Assembly (NCBI RefSeq): GCF_030227115.1
Contig: NZ_JASSUA010000004.1
Span: 1 to 64,000 of the forward strand
Length of the DNA: 64,000 bases
Reading direction: 5' to 3'
From: Marinobacter sp. SS13-12
GTDB lineage: Bacteria > Pseudomonadota > Gammaproteobacteria > Pseudomonadales > Oleiphilaceae
Shown here: piece by piece, positions 9,265 through 18,258 of the stretch
Position numbering within the stretch: position 1 is the first letter of the stretch
Layout: the number at the start of each line of letters is the position of its first letter
Program-made: the position numbers and the translations under genes
The notes under the pieces: model-generated
What the model was told of the DNA's origin: nothing
The model's input: the letters and a program-made list of their open reading frames with translations, nothing else
Database searches by the model: none

Positions 9265-10053
9265 ATCAAACTGCATAGCCGCCCTCACGTTCTGATTGTT
9301 TCCGGCCTTGATCCGTCGGGGGGCGCCGGTATCCAGGCCGACATCCAGGCCATTACCTCACTGGGTTGCCACCCCATGCCGGTGCTCTCATGCCTGACAG
9401 TCCAGGACACCCGGAATGTCTACAATGCCACCGCCACGGACCCGGAGATTATCCGCCAGCAACTGGAGTGCCTGGCGGCCGACTCCCCCATTCATGCGAT
9501 AAAAACCGGTGCCCTGGGCAGTGCCGATGTAGTGGATGTGTTGGTGGATTTTCTGGCCGGGCATCCCGACATTCCGCTGATTACCGATCCGGTGATCAAG
9601 GCGGCGGGTGGCGGCGATCTGGCTGACGAGGCCCTGATTACCCGCATGAAGGAGCACCTGTTCCGGCATGCGGAGATCATTACGCCCAACGGTGTTGAGT
9701 TGGCCTTGCTCGGCGGCGATGAAGACGAGGCCCGTGCGGCCCACAACCTGCTGGAAGCCGGCTGTCAGTCAGTGCTGGCAACGGGAGGCCACGGTGAAGG
9801 CGAGAAAATCATCAACACGCTTTATTCTCACGATCAGGAGCCGTTGTACTTCTACATTGAGCGCATTGGCGGTGAATACCACGGCACCGGATGTACCCTG
9901 GCCGCTTCCATTGCTGCCGGCAGGGCGTCCGGGCTTTCGGCCCGGGCCTCCATAGCCCAGGCACAGAATTATGTGCTGCGCGCTATCCGGCACGCACTGA
10001 AAGTCGGCAACGGGCAACCGGTACCGGACCGGGGCATCCCATGGGAGAGCTAG
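9265..10053 (+). CDS. thiD: Hydroxymethylpyrimidine/phosphomethylpyrimidine kinase (non-ATG start)
   Basis: Thiamine biosynthesis kinase acting on HMP and HMP-P. The substrate and ATP motifs HVLIVSGLDPSGGAGIQADI and EYHGTGCTLAASIAAG are present. The first in-frame ATG (9376) lies inside the conserved domain, after the SGLDPSGGAG motif, so it cannot be the real start. No ATG, GTG or TTG precedes it in frame back to the stop at 9241. A strong GAGGAG (9252-9257) sits 7 nt before an ATC at 9265; CTG at 9271 is the alternative. The gene starts 11 nt after hemJ and overlaps thiE. Confidence 0.85.
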   Translation: MKLHSRPHVLIVSGLDPSGGAGIQADIQAITSLGCHPMPVLSCLTVQDTRNVYNATATDPEIIRQQLECLAADSPIHAIKTGALGSADVVDVLVDFLAGHPDIPLITDPVIKAAGGGDLADEALITRMKEHLFRHAEIITPNGVELALLGGDEDEARAAHNLLEAGCQSVLATGGHGEGEKIINTLYSHDQEPLYFYIERIGGEYHGTGCTLAASIAAGRASGLSARASIAQAQNYVLRAIRHALKVGNGQPVPDRGIPWES

Positions 10054-10754
10054 ACTCACCGGGCACTTTCAGTGCCAGCGCCACGGCCAAGGGGCTGCGA
10101 CCAGGCCTTTATGCCATCACCGACAGCCAGCTTTTACCGGCAGACAAACTTCTGGCGGCCGTGGAAGCCGCCCTTCGTGGTGGCGCCGTGCTGGTCCAGT
10201 ATCGGGAGAAGAATGCCCCGCAACCCGAACGTCTCCGGCAGGCCAGGGACCTGGCCGCGATTTGCAACAATGCCCGGGTACCACTGATCATCAACGATGA
10301 TCCGGAGCTGGCCAAACGTTGCGGCGCCGCCGGCGTTCATCTGGGACAATCCGACGGTTCCCTCGTTGCCGCCAGACAGCAGCTCGGCGAACATGCGATC
10401 ATAGGGGCAACGTGCCATGCCGATCTGGCCCTGGCGACCAGCGCCGACCGTGATAGCGCCGACTACCTGGCGTTCGGTCGGTTTTTCAATTCGAACACAA
10501 AGCCCGATGCACCCGCCGCCGACACCTCGGTACTGGCCCGGGCCCGACAATTCGGCAAGCCGGTTACGGCGATTGGCGGCATTACCACCGACAACGGCGA
10601 AGCCCTGATCCGTGCCGGCACCGACCTGCTGGCGGTGGTTGGCGGCCTTTTCGACGGTGACCCGGCATCCATTGAAGAGCGCGCACGCTGGTTTACCCGG
10701 CTTTTTGCTGACCATCACCCACTGTTTTCATTTTCCGACCATCAGGAGTCCTGA
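10041..10754 (+). CDS. thiE: Thiamine-phosphate synthase
   Basis: Joins HMP-PP and thiazole phosphate to make thiamine phosphate. It is a TIM-barrel enzyme with GLYAITDSQLLP at the N-terminus, QYREKN in the pyrophosphate site, GVHLGQSDG and the C-terminal AIGGITTDN. The ATG at 10041 lies 13 nt inside the end of thiD, so translation is probably coupled. The protein is 237 residues; a longer open frame upstream is only the thiD gene read out of frame. Confidence 0.95.
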   Translation: MGELDSPGTFSASATAKGLRPGLYAITDSQLLPADKLLAAVEAALRGGAVLVQYREKNAPQPERLRQARDLAAICNNARVPLIINDDPELAKRCGAAGVHLGQSDGSLVAARQQLGEHAIIGATCHADLALATSADRDSADYLAFGRFFNSNTKPDAPAADTSVLARARQFGKPVTAIGGITTDNGEALIRAGTDLLAVVGGLFDGDPASIEERARWFTRLFADHHPLFSFSDHQES

Positions 10755-10757
10755 ACC

Positions 10758-12038
10758 ATGACCCAGTCCGAAACCCTATTCGCCGAGGCTCAGAAATACA
10801 TTCCCGGAGGGGTCAACTCCCCGGTCAGGGCCTTCAAGGGAGTCGGCGGTACACCGCTGTTTTTCAAGCACGCTGAAGGCGCCTATCTTTACGACGAAGA
10901 CGACCGCCGCTACATCGATTACATCGGATCCTGGGGGCCGATGATCCTTGGCCACGGCAACCAGACCATCAAGGATGCCCTGCACGCCCAGGTGGACCAG
11001 GGCATCGGCTATGGCGCCCCTACCGCGCTGGAAACGGAAATGGCGAAGAAGGTCTGTGAGCTGGTGCCGTCCATCGACCTGGTGCGAATGGTGAACTCCG
11101 GCACCGAAGCCACCATGAGCGCGGTACGCCTGGCGCGGGGTTATACCAGCCGCGACAAGATCGTGAAATTCGAAGGCTGCTACCACGGCCACGTGGATTC
11201 GCTGCTGGTGAAAGCCGGCTCTGGCGCCCTCACTCTGGGAGTACCCAATTCCCCGGGTATTCCCGCCAGCCTTGCGGAACACACGCTGACCCTGACCTTC
11301 AACGATATCGACAGCGTTCGGGAAACCTTCGCCAAAATGGGCGATGAAATTGCTGCCATCATCGTCGAACCAGTTGCTGGCAACATGAACTGTATCCCTC
11401 CGGTACCGGGTTTCCTGGAAGGCCTGCGGGAAGTATGTGACGAGCATGGCACCGTGCTCATTTTTGACGAAGTCATGACCGGGTTCCGGGTGTCCCTCGG
11501 TGGCGCCCAGGGCTTTTATGGCGTAACCCCGGACCTGACGGCACTGGGCAAGGTGATCGGTGGCGGCCTGCCGGTCGGTGCCTTCGGAGGCAAGCGGGAA
11601 ATCATGGAACACATCTCGCCTCTGGGCCCGGTATACCAGGCTGGCACACTCAGTGGCAACCCGCTGGCGATGTGCGCCGGGCTGGCCACACTGAATGCCA
11701 TTTCCGAACCGGGCTTTCACGATCGGCTGACAGAGAAAACCAATGCCGTGCGTGACGGGCTTAAAGAGGCCGCGGACAGCACCGGCATTCCCCTGGCCGT
11801 GCAAAGCGCTGGCGCCATGTTCGGGTTCTTCTTCACCGATGCGCCCAGCATTACACGCTTCGACCAGGTAATGGCCTGCGACGTGGAACGGTTCAAAAAA
11901 TTCTTCCAGGGCATGCTGAAGGAAGGCGTCTACCTGGCGCCGTCTGCCTTTGAGGCAGGCTTCACCAGTGCAGCGCTGACTGACGACGACATCCACCAGA
12001 CCATCGAAGCGGCACGCAGGGTCATGGCCACACTCTGA
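10758..12038 (+). CDS. hemL: Glutamate-1-semialdehyde 2,1-aminomutase
   Basis: PLP enzyme that makes 5-aminolevulinate in the C5 haem pathway. The PLP-binding lysine lies in [17 protein letters not shown]. The N-terminal substrate motif [13 protein letters not shown] and FDEVMTGFR are intact. Its 426 residues match the family. It starts 3 nt after thiE with AGGAG upstream. Two tandem hairpins follow its stop codon. Confidence 0.97.
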   Translation: MTQSETLFAEAQKYIPGGVNSPVRAFKGVGGTPLFFKHAEGAYLYDEDDRRYIDYIGSWGPMILGHGNQTIKDALHAQVDQGIGYGAPTALETEMAKKVCELVPSIDLVRMVNSGTEATMSAVRLARGYTSRDKIVKFEGCYHGHVDSLLVKAGSGALTLGVPNSPGIPASLAEHTLTLTFNDIDSVRETFAKMGDEIAAIIVEPVAGNMNCIPPVPGFLEGLREVCDEHGTVLIFDEVMTGFRVSLGGAQGFYGVTPDLTALGKVIGGGLPVGAFGGKREIMEHISPLGPVYQAGTLSGNPLAMCAGLATLNAISEPGFHDRLTEKTNAVRDGLKEAADSTGIPLAVQSAGAMFGFFFTDAPSITRFDQVMACDVERFKKFFQGMLKEGVYLAPSAFEAGFTSAALTDDDIHQTIEAARRVMATL

Positions 12039-12053
12039 CTCGCAAAGAAATAC

Positions 12054-12087
12054 GACAAACCTCCGCCCCCAACCGCGGAGGTTTGTC
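12054..12087 (+). terminator. Perfect 13-bp hairpin after hemL
   Basis: The arms GACAAACCTCCGC (12054-12066) and GCGGAGGTTTGTC (12075-12087) are exact reverse complements with an 8-nt loop. There is no T-run, so it is either a weak terminator or an RNA-stabilising 3' stem. Confidence 0.55.
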
Positions 12088-12114
12088 GGCCCGAAAGACA
12101 TGTCTTTCCGGGCC
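12088..12114. other. Second hairpin directly abutting the first
   Basis: GGCCCGAAAGACA and TGTCTTTCCGGGCC pair with a single bulged C and essentially no loop. The sequence is thus close to a full palindrome. It sits directly against the preceding hairpin, and its role is unknown. Confidence 0.5.
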
Positions 12115-13303
<1,189 letters not shown>

Positions 13304-13312
13304 GTAAGATCT

Positions 13313-13334
13313 GGCCGGGAATGGACGCCCGGCC
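13313..13334. terminator. Hairpin between convergent genes
   Basis: GGCCGGG (13313-13319) and CCCGGCC (13328-13334) form a 7-bp stem between the convergent lipase and TPR/barrel genes. There is no T-run on either side, so termination is only suggested by position. Confidence 0.35.
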
Positions 13335-13339
13335 CTGCA

Positions 13340-14650
13340 TCAGAACCCCATTTCCACACCGATCATCACTTCGCGACGGCTGTAATCGTATCGCTCAATG
13401 GTGCTGCGGTTATTGAGCATGCTCCACTCCGCCAGCACCAGCCACGGGCCAGTCAGCCGGTACTCTGCCAGCAGAACACCCCGAAGGCGGTTGTCTGTTC
13501 GACGCTCAGAGACCACAGCGTTACCGGAAACCAACTGGTGATTATCCCGGTAGCGGGAATGGCGGATATCGCCTCTGGCACCCAGAGACAGACGGCCTGA
13601 TACATAATAACGGGCCTCCGCCGACACCAGATTGCGTAACGGCGATACACTGAAGAATTCCTGCCCGGTTGTCAGATCCTTGCGATCGTTGACCTCAAGC
13701 TGATACCGGCCACTGAACAGCCAGCTTCCTGCACTTTTCCAGGCACTGACGTCTACCCGCAACATTTCCCCATCGTAGGCGCTGAAACCACTCCCGCCCC
13801 GGATAGTGGAAAGCGACCCGCTTGCGCTGCAGTCAACCCCGGACAGGATGGACATGAAAAAACATTGATCGGGCCGATAAACAGCCGCCAAGCGGACTTC
13901 CCGCTCAAGAACCTCTCCTCCGAACCACGAGCCCGCGACACTGAGGGTGGACTTGAGCTCACCTGCACCGACACCTTTGAGCAAGGAGGCGCCGGTGCTG
14001 AGGTAAGTGTTGTCGAATTCTGTGTTACCGGGATACTGACGTGAGTAGGCGACACCATGCAGGCCAAAGCCGTCATCACCTATGCGAGCGTTGCCTGCCG
14101 CCAGGAGATCCGCAAAAACGCCCGCTTGATTACTTGAGGCGTCATCCGGTGTTCCGGCGATGTTGTCGTCATAGCCACCGGCAGCCCAGAGATACCCGCT
14201 GCCACTGATATCGCCGAATCGGTCAGCTTCAGGCTCATCAAGCTGACGAAGGGCCAGCACCCGGACCTTTTCCGGCGACTCGGCGCCAGAAGCTTGCTCA
14301 AACCATCGACGGGCAGCCTCTGGACGCCCACTCTCCTGCATAACAAGCCCGAGGTTATAGCGGGCCAGAGGCGCATGGGGCGTGTCCAGTAACTCGAGGA
14401 AAACGGCTTCGGCCGACTCATACTGCCCGAGACGGAAATAGACCACACCAAGATTGTAAAGCAGTGACGGGGTGCTCAGGCCCGCGTTCCTGGCCCGCTC
14501 GAAATGCGCCCTGGCAGCGGTCAGCTCACCCGCGCCAAATGCCGCCACGCCGGCTTCAAAGTCCGGGTTGCCGGCACCTTCTTCTGCCATTGAGAAAGGT
14601 GCCAGAATCATCAGGGCAATAAACAGAATGGCTAATGTTATGGGCCGCAA
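13340..14650 (-). CDS. TPR plus outer-membrane beta-barrel protein (Slam-like)
   Basis: 436 residues. The signal peptide is about 1-22. Three TPR-like repeats fill roughly 30-135 (ARAHFERARNAGLSTPSLLYN and similar). A C-terminal domain of alternating strands follows and ends in the outer-membrane signature ...VEMGF. This order, periplasmic TPRs then a C-terminal barrel, matches surface-lipoprotein assembly modifier (Slam)-like and polysaccharide-exporter proteins. I cannot choose between them. No substrate lipoprotein is directly adjacent. It is convergent with the lipase gene. Confidence 0.65.
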   Translation of the reverse strand: MRPITLAILFIALMILAPFSMAEEGAGNPDFEAGVAAFGAGELTAARAHFERARNAGLSTPSLLYNLGVVYFRLGQYESAEAVFLELLDTPHAPLARYNLGLVMQESGRPEAARRWFEQASGAESPEKVRVLALRQLDEPEADRFGDISGSGYLWAAGGYDDNIAGTPDDASSNQAGVFADLLAAGNARIGDDGFGLHGVAYSRQYPGNTEFDNTYLSTGASLLKGVGAGELKSTLSVAGSWFGGEVLEREVRLAAVYRPDQCFFMSILSGVDCSASGSLSTIRGGSGFSAYDGEMLRVDVSAWKSAGSWLFSGRYQLEVNDRKDLTTGQEFFSVSPLRNLVSAEARYYVSGRLSLGARGDIRHSRYRDNHQLVSGNAVVSERRTDNRLRGVLLAEYRLTGPWLVLAEWSMLNNRSTIERYDYSRREVMIGVEMGF

Positions 14651-14799
14651 GCCTTACTCCGGAGATAGCGGTGTGATAACCGATACCCTGCACCCGAGAA
14701 GTCAGGTGCGAGGACAGCAAAACCGGGAGTATAGCAAGGGACGAAGTGCTTCGTCGCAGGGGAGGAACATTACGATTACGATGGGAATAGAAGCCCGGG

Positions 14800-15198
14800 T
14801 CAGGGTAACTCGGGCTTTTCAGGGCGCCTGGACGCACCTGGTGGCTCTGGCCGATCGGGGCGCTCGCGCTGTTCATTACGTTCGCGGACTTCCTTTGCCC
14901 TCTCTGTCGCGGTCCGTGCCGCTTCACGACCCCTGTCCCGAGCTTCACGTGCTTTTTCGACGCCTCGTGCCGCACCGGTTGTATCAGCGGGTTTGCCCGC
15001 GTCGCCATTACGGCGTTCAAGGGCAACCGGCTCGCGCAGTTCAATCTCACGGACAACAGACTCCGTCAGATCGTCATTGTCTCTGACCATTCGCATGGTT
15101 ACATCCAGGTCGTCGTCGGCGACCACGACTACGGGGGTTGCCAGCAATAACCCGAGGCAACCGCGAACAGCCAGCCTGCGCCAAAAACCGGGTGTCAT
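14800..15198 (-). CDS. Small exported charged protein of the ECF operon
   Basis: 132 residues with a signal peptide (about 1-27, ending VVVA-DD). The remainder is very rich in E, R, D, P and K, with a helical AREARDRGREAARTATERAK stretch and a proline-rich tail. I recognise no family. Its ATG overlaps the anti-sigma stop codon (ATGA), so it is translated as the third gene of the sigma/anti-sigma operon. It may be an exported sensor or effector in that pathway; that is inference. Confidence 0.7.
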   Translation of the reverse strand: MTPGFWRRLAVRGCLGLLLATPVVVVADDDLDVTMRMVRDNDDLTESVVREIELREPVALERRNGDAGKPADTTGAARGVEKAREARDRGREAARTATERAKEVRERNEQRERPDRPEPPGASRRPEKPELP

Positions 15199-15911
15199 GA
15201 TGAAGGCTCCTGATCGCCATTCCCTGAAGCGCCGTTCAGGCTGGTGCGGAATGTCTTTGTTCTGCGGCCATCGTCAAGGTGGGCAACCAGTTCGCCCTCA
15301 CCTGAAAACAGTATGTTGAGTGGCAGATTCACAACATTTTCGCCTTTATCCAGATCCACTTTCCAACTCAGCTTTTGATGGCCGGGGTAACTGGCAACTT
15401 CAACGTGAGGGGGCAGTTCCACTGTCAGGGTAACCCCTTCCAGCGCCTCCCTGGAGCTGAATGCCAGCCGTACATTGCGGGCAACTGGGCGGGCAACTGG
15501 CTCAGCGGCCAGGGTCTTGTCACCGCCAGCCTGTTCTGCCCCGGAGATCGCCTGTTCGGCGCCAGGCTCCGGGTCAGCCTTCCAGCCAAACCCCAATGCA
15601 ATACCGATGACCAGGGCCGCCGCGACGGCGCCACTGGCCACAGGCGTGCTCCAGCCATGGCCATGAGAACCTTTCCCGGCTTCTCCGCCTTTTCCAGTGG
15701 CCGCCCCCAGAACCCGCGCCTCAAAACCGAACGAAGGAGCTGGCACGGCCTGGCTGTCCTGCAGCGAGTCAAATATTGCCTGTTCGTTGTGCGCGGCGAT
15801 GGAACAACCCTTACAATCGGCAATATGCTGCTCAATGCGGCTGGCATGCGCCGCAGAAAGCTCGTTCCTGACCCAGGAACGCAGATTGTTTTTGCACTCG
15901 TTACACAACAT
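15195..15911 (-). CDS. Anti-sigma factor with N-terminal zinc-finger domain
   Basis: 238 residues. The N-terminal zinc-binding anti-sigma domain has the pattern H-x3-C-x2-C (HIADCKGC). A transmembrane segment (about residues 105-125) and a periplasmic domain with a beta-sandwich look follow. The start at 15911 has GAGG 8 nt upstream; longer starts overlap the sigma gene. It follows the sigma gene by about 10 nt and overlaps the 132-residue protein. Its role would be to hold the ECF sigma factor at the membrane until an envelope signal arrives. Confidence 0.8.
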   Translation of the reverse strand: MLCNECKNNLRSWVRNELSAAHASRIEQHIADCKGCSIAAHNEQAIFDSLQDSQAVPAPSFGFEARVLGAATGKGGEAGKGSHGHGWSTPVASGAVAAALVIGIALGFGWKADPEPGAEQAISGAEQAGGDKTLAAEPVARPVARNVRLAFSSREALEGVTLTVELPPHVEVASYPGHQKLSWKVDLDKGENVVNLPLNILFSGEGELVAHLDDGRRTKTFRTSLNGASGNGDQEPSS

Positions 15912-15921
15912 ATCCATCACC

Positions 15922-16509
15922 TCATTGTTCCACACGCCCGACCTGCGGAAAAAGTTCCGGTCGCCCAAGTAATTTTTCCCTGAGCGATGCTCGGCAACGA
16001 TGAACCCGAGACTTCACCGTACCCACCGGTATTTCCAGCACCCGTGCGATATCCTCCTGACTCCAGCCGTCCACGTCGTGCAACAGCATCAACGTGCGCA
16101 TATCCGGCGACAGTTCCTGGATCACAGAGTCCATGATGGGCTTCAGGCGACCTGCACTGATCTGTTCGGTCAGCTCCGGCATATCCGCTGCGTAGGAGTC
16201 GAGAAACGTAGCCTGCTGCTCCGGCTCCGCCACATCGCTTACCGGCCTGTCCGCGCGGCGGCCCTTGCGCCGCACCTGGTCAATGAAATGCCGATACAGC
16301 ACCCGGTTAAGCCATGGCCGCAGTTGCTCAATTGACTCCAGTTCTTCAAGACGGGGGTAGAGTTTGACCACCACATCCTGAACCAGGTCTTCGGCATCCT
16401 GCTGTTGCCCCGCCAACCGGAAGGCAAAACGGTACATCGCCTCCAGGTGGGGCTGGACCAGTCTTTCAAATCGTTTGGACCGGGAAAGTTTAAAGGGAAG
16501 TAGTGACAA
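15922..16509 (-). CDS. ECF sigma factor
   Basis: 195-residue RNA polymerase sigma-70 family protein of the extracytoplasmic type. Region 2 has AEDLVQDVVVKLYPRL, and region 4 has a helix-turn-helix (SQEDIARVLEIPVGTVKSRVHRCRASLRE). No in-frame ATG precedes region 2. The frame opens at a TTG (16509), which I take as the start, with an in-frame stop codon 12 nt upstream. It heads the sigma/anti-sigma/exported-protein operon and is divergent from the DUF4382 lipoprotein gene. Confidence 0.87.
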   Translation of the reverse strand: MSLLPFKLSRSKRFERLVQPHLEAMYRFAFRLAGQQQDAEDLVQDVVVKLYPRLEELESIEQLRPWLNRVLYRHFIDQVRRKGRRADRPVSDVAEPEQQATFLDSYAADMPELTEQISAGRLKPIMDSVIQELSPDMRTLMLLHDVDGWSQEDIARVLEIPVGTVKSRVHRCRASLREKLLGRPELFPQVGRVEQ

Positions 16510-16638
16510 ATCCGGTACTCATCTGATTAGTCGCCAAAAAGGAGTGGCAGTTTATAACACAACCAACGGCGAAGTATTGATTCATCACGTCGCAAATCCG
16601 GACAGCCTTAAACATGAGTAAAGGTTAACAGAAGGAAT

Positions 16639-16664
16639 GGAACTTTTGTTGAAACCCGAACGTT
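16639..16664 (+). promoter_or_regulatory. Candidate ECF-type promoter for the DUF4382 gene
   Basis: GGAAC (16639-16643) followed after 17 nt by CGTT (16661-16664) resembles the bipartite GGAAC / CGT promoters used by many ECF sigma factors. It lies about 60 nt before the DUF4382 start and next to an ECF sigma gene. This is based on a short consensus only. Confidence 0.4.
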
Positions 16665-16726
16665 TGGCGGTTACGGCCATTAAACATTCTTTGACCCGGC
16701 CAGTATTTTACACATTGGAGGTTTTA

Positions 16727-17629
16727 ATGAATCAGTCGCTGAAATACCTGACAGTCGTTGGTTTTACCGGTGCTCTAGCCGCCTGTGGCGGCGGTGGCAG
16801 TAGTAGCAGTACCGGGGAAACGGGCAGCGTAAGCGTTGGTCTCACGGATGCGCCGGTGGACAGCGCGCGGGAAGTAAACATCGAGGTAACGGCACTGGTG
16901 CTCCAGCCCTCCGATGGCGAACGCAGCAGGTTCGAACTGGAATTCCCGGAACCTATCAACCTTCTGGACCTTCAGGGTGGCGCGTTTGAAAGCCTGATTT
17001 CCGATGAGGAAGTTCCCGCAGGCGCCTATAACTGGATGCGACTGGAGCTCGGCGACGACAACACTGTAGTCATCGATAACGAGACCGGGACCGGTACATA
17101 CCCGCTGACCACGCCGTCTGCCAGAGGTGTGCAGACGTCAGGATTTACCGTTCCCGCCGGGGGTGAAGTCAGCCTTACCATCGACTTCGATGTGCGCAAG
17201 TCGCTGGTTAAAGCTGTCGGGCAGGATGGCTATAAGCTCAAGCCGGTGCTCAGGTTGGTTGATAACGCCCAGGTAGGTACTATCAAGGGCACCATTGGGC
17301 AGACTCTATTGGCAACCTGCACAGACGCTAACGCTTATGCTGGGGGTGTTTATATCTTCGAGGAACTCGATGTGACGCCGAATGATCTTGGCAGCGAAAA
17401 TGAGCCGTTGGTCGTTGCACCGGTAGACACCGAAACTGGCGAATATGATTATACCGCCGCCTTCCTTCCGGCAGGTGATTACACGGTTGCCTATACCTGC
17501 GACATGGATGAACGCCAGGATGCTGAAGGCAATATGATTGACGAGGAGCTTGATTTCACTCCCGGGGTCAACGCTGAAGTCATTGAAGGCGAAGTGACTA
17601 CCGTCGACTTGACTGCCGCCGAATCATAA
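16727..17629 (+). CDS. DUF4382 domain lipoprotein
   Basis: 300-residue predicted lipoprotein. The lipobox LAAC is followed by a Gly/Ser linker (GGGGSSSS). A DUF4382 domain occupies about residues 35-180 (GSVSVGLTDAPVDSAREVNIEV), then a carboxypeptidase-regulatory-like beta domain. The start at 16727 has TTGGAGG 5 nt upstream and is preferred over a 30-residue upstream extension. The acidic beta-rich sequence suggests a surface or periplasmic role. The function is unknown. The divergent ECF sigma gene and a candidate ECF promoter hint at envelope-stress control. Confidence 0.8.
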   Translation: MNQSLKYLTVVGFTGALAACGGGGSSSSTGETGSVSVGLTDAPVDSAREVNIEVTALVLQPSDGERSRFELEFPEPINLLDLQGGAFESLISDEEVPAGAYNWMRLELGDDNTVVIDNETGTGTYPLTTPSARGVQTSGFTVPAGGEVSLTIDFDVRKSLVKAVGQDGYKLKPVLRLVDNAQVGTIKGTIGQTLLATCTDANAYAGGVYIFEELDVTPNDLGSENEPLVVAPVDTETGEYDYTAAFLPAGDYTVAYTCDMDERQDAEGNMIDEELDFTPGVNAEVIEGEVTTVDLTAAES

Positions 17630-17654
17630 ACAGATGTAATTTCAAGTCGATACC

Positions 17655-17684
17655 AAGCCCCCGCCATTGGCGGGGGCTTTTTTT
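17655..17684 (+). terminator. Rho-independent terminator
   Basis: An 11-bp stem AAGCCCCCGCC / GGCGGGGGCTT with a 3-nt ATT loop runs into a seven-T tract (17678-17684). It ends the DUF4382 transcript. The T-run overlaps the stop codon of the convergent TPR lipoprotein gene. Confidence 0.93.
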
Positions 17685-18258
17685 AAAGGGCCCCGGCCCG
17701 CGCCTCAGCCTGATCCGCCCCCGCCACATTTCCCCTGGCACGACGAATGTCCGCCAGCAGCAACCAGCCTGCCCGCTGCAATGAAGAATCACTGCCCGCC
17801 AGCGACAGCCCTTTGAGGGTGAACTGCTCCGCCGAACCCAGCTGATCCAGCGCCACATAGGCCTCCGACAGCTTGAAGTAGACTTGTGCCGAACGCGGCG
17901 CAATGCGCTGGGCCCGCTCCAGTTGCGCGACCGCGACCTGGGTATCACCAGCGGCCATCAGGCTGTCTGCGCGCTGGATCAGGCTCCTTGCGGCAGGTGA
18001 GAGTGCATCGCCTTCGTCCTGATAGCTCGGCGAGCTGTACTCCGGCTCGCGCACCGGTTCCTCGGGCTGCTCACTCTTGCGCTCCACCCTTGGCTCCTCG
18101 CCCCTGTCACTGGTCTGCGGTGGCTCGGGGGCCTCATCACGGGAGGAGGAACCTCCCGCAGGGACATAAATGGAGCCACCACCTGGACCGGAGGCACAGC
18201 CGGCCATCGCAAGCGCCAAGGTCATTACACCCGCATATCTCAATGTATTCGCTTTCAT
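17683..18258 (-). CDS. TPR-containing lipoprotein
   Basis: 191 residues. The signal peptide carries a lipobox (AMAGCASG, Cys 22), then a disordered P/E/S-rich linker (about 30-85). The C-terminal part has two or three TPR-like helices (LMAAGDTQVAVAQLERAQRIAPRSA). The ATG overlaps the mrcB stop codon (ATGA), so the protein is translationally coupled to PBP1b. By analogy with the lipoprotein activators LpoA/LpoB it could act with PBP1b, but the fold differs and this is inference from context. Confidence 0.8.
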   Translation of the reverse strand: MKANTLRYAGVMTLALAMAGCASGPGGGSIYVPAGGSSSRDEAPEPPQTSDRGEEPRVERKSEQPEEPVREPEYSSPSYQDEGDALSPAARSLIQRADSLMAAGDTQVAVAQLERAQRIAPRSAQVYFKLSEAYVALDQLGSAEQFTLKGLSLAGSDSSLQRAGWLLLADIRRARGNVAGADQAEARAGAL

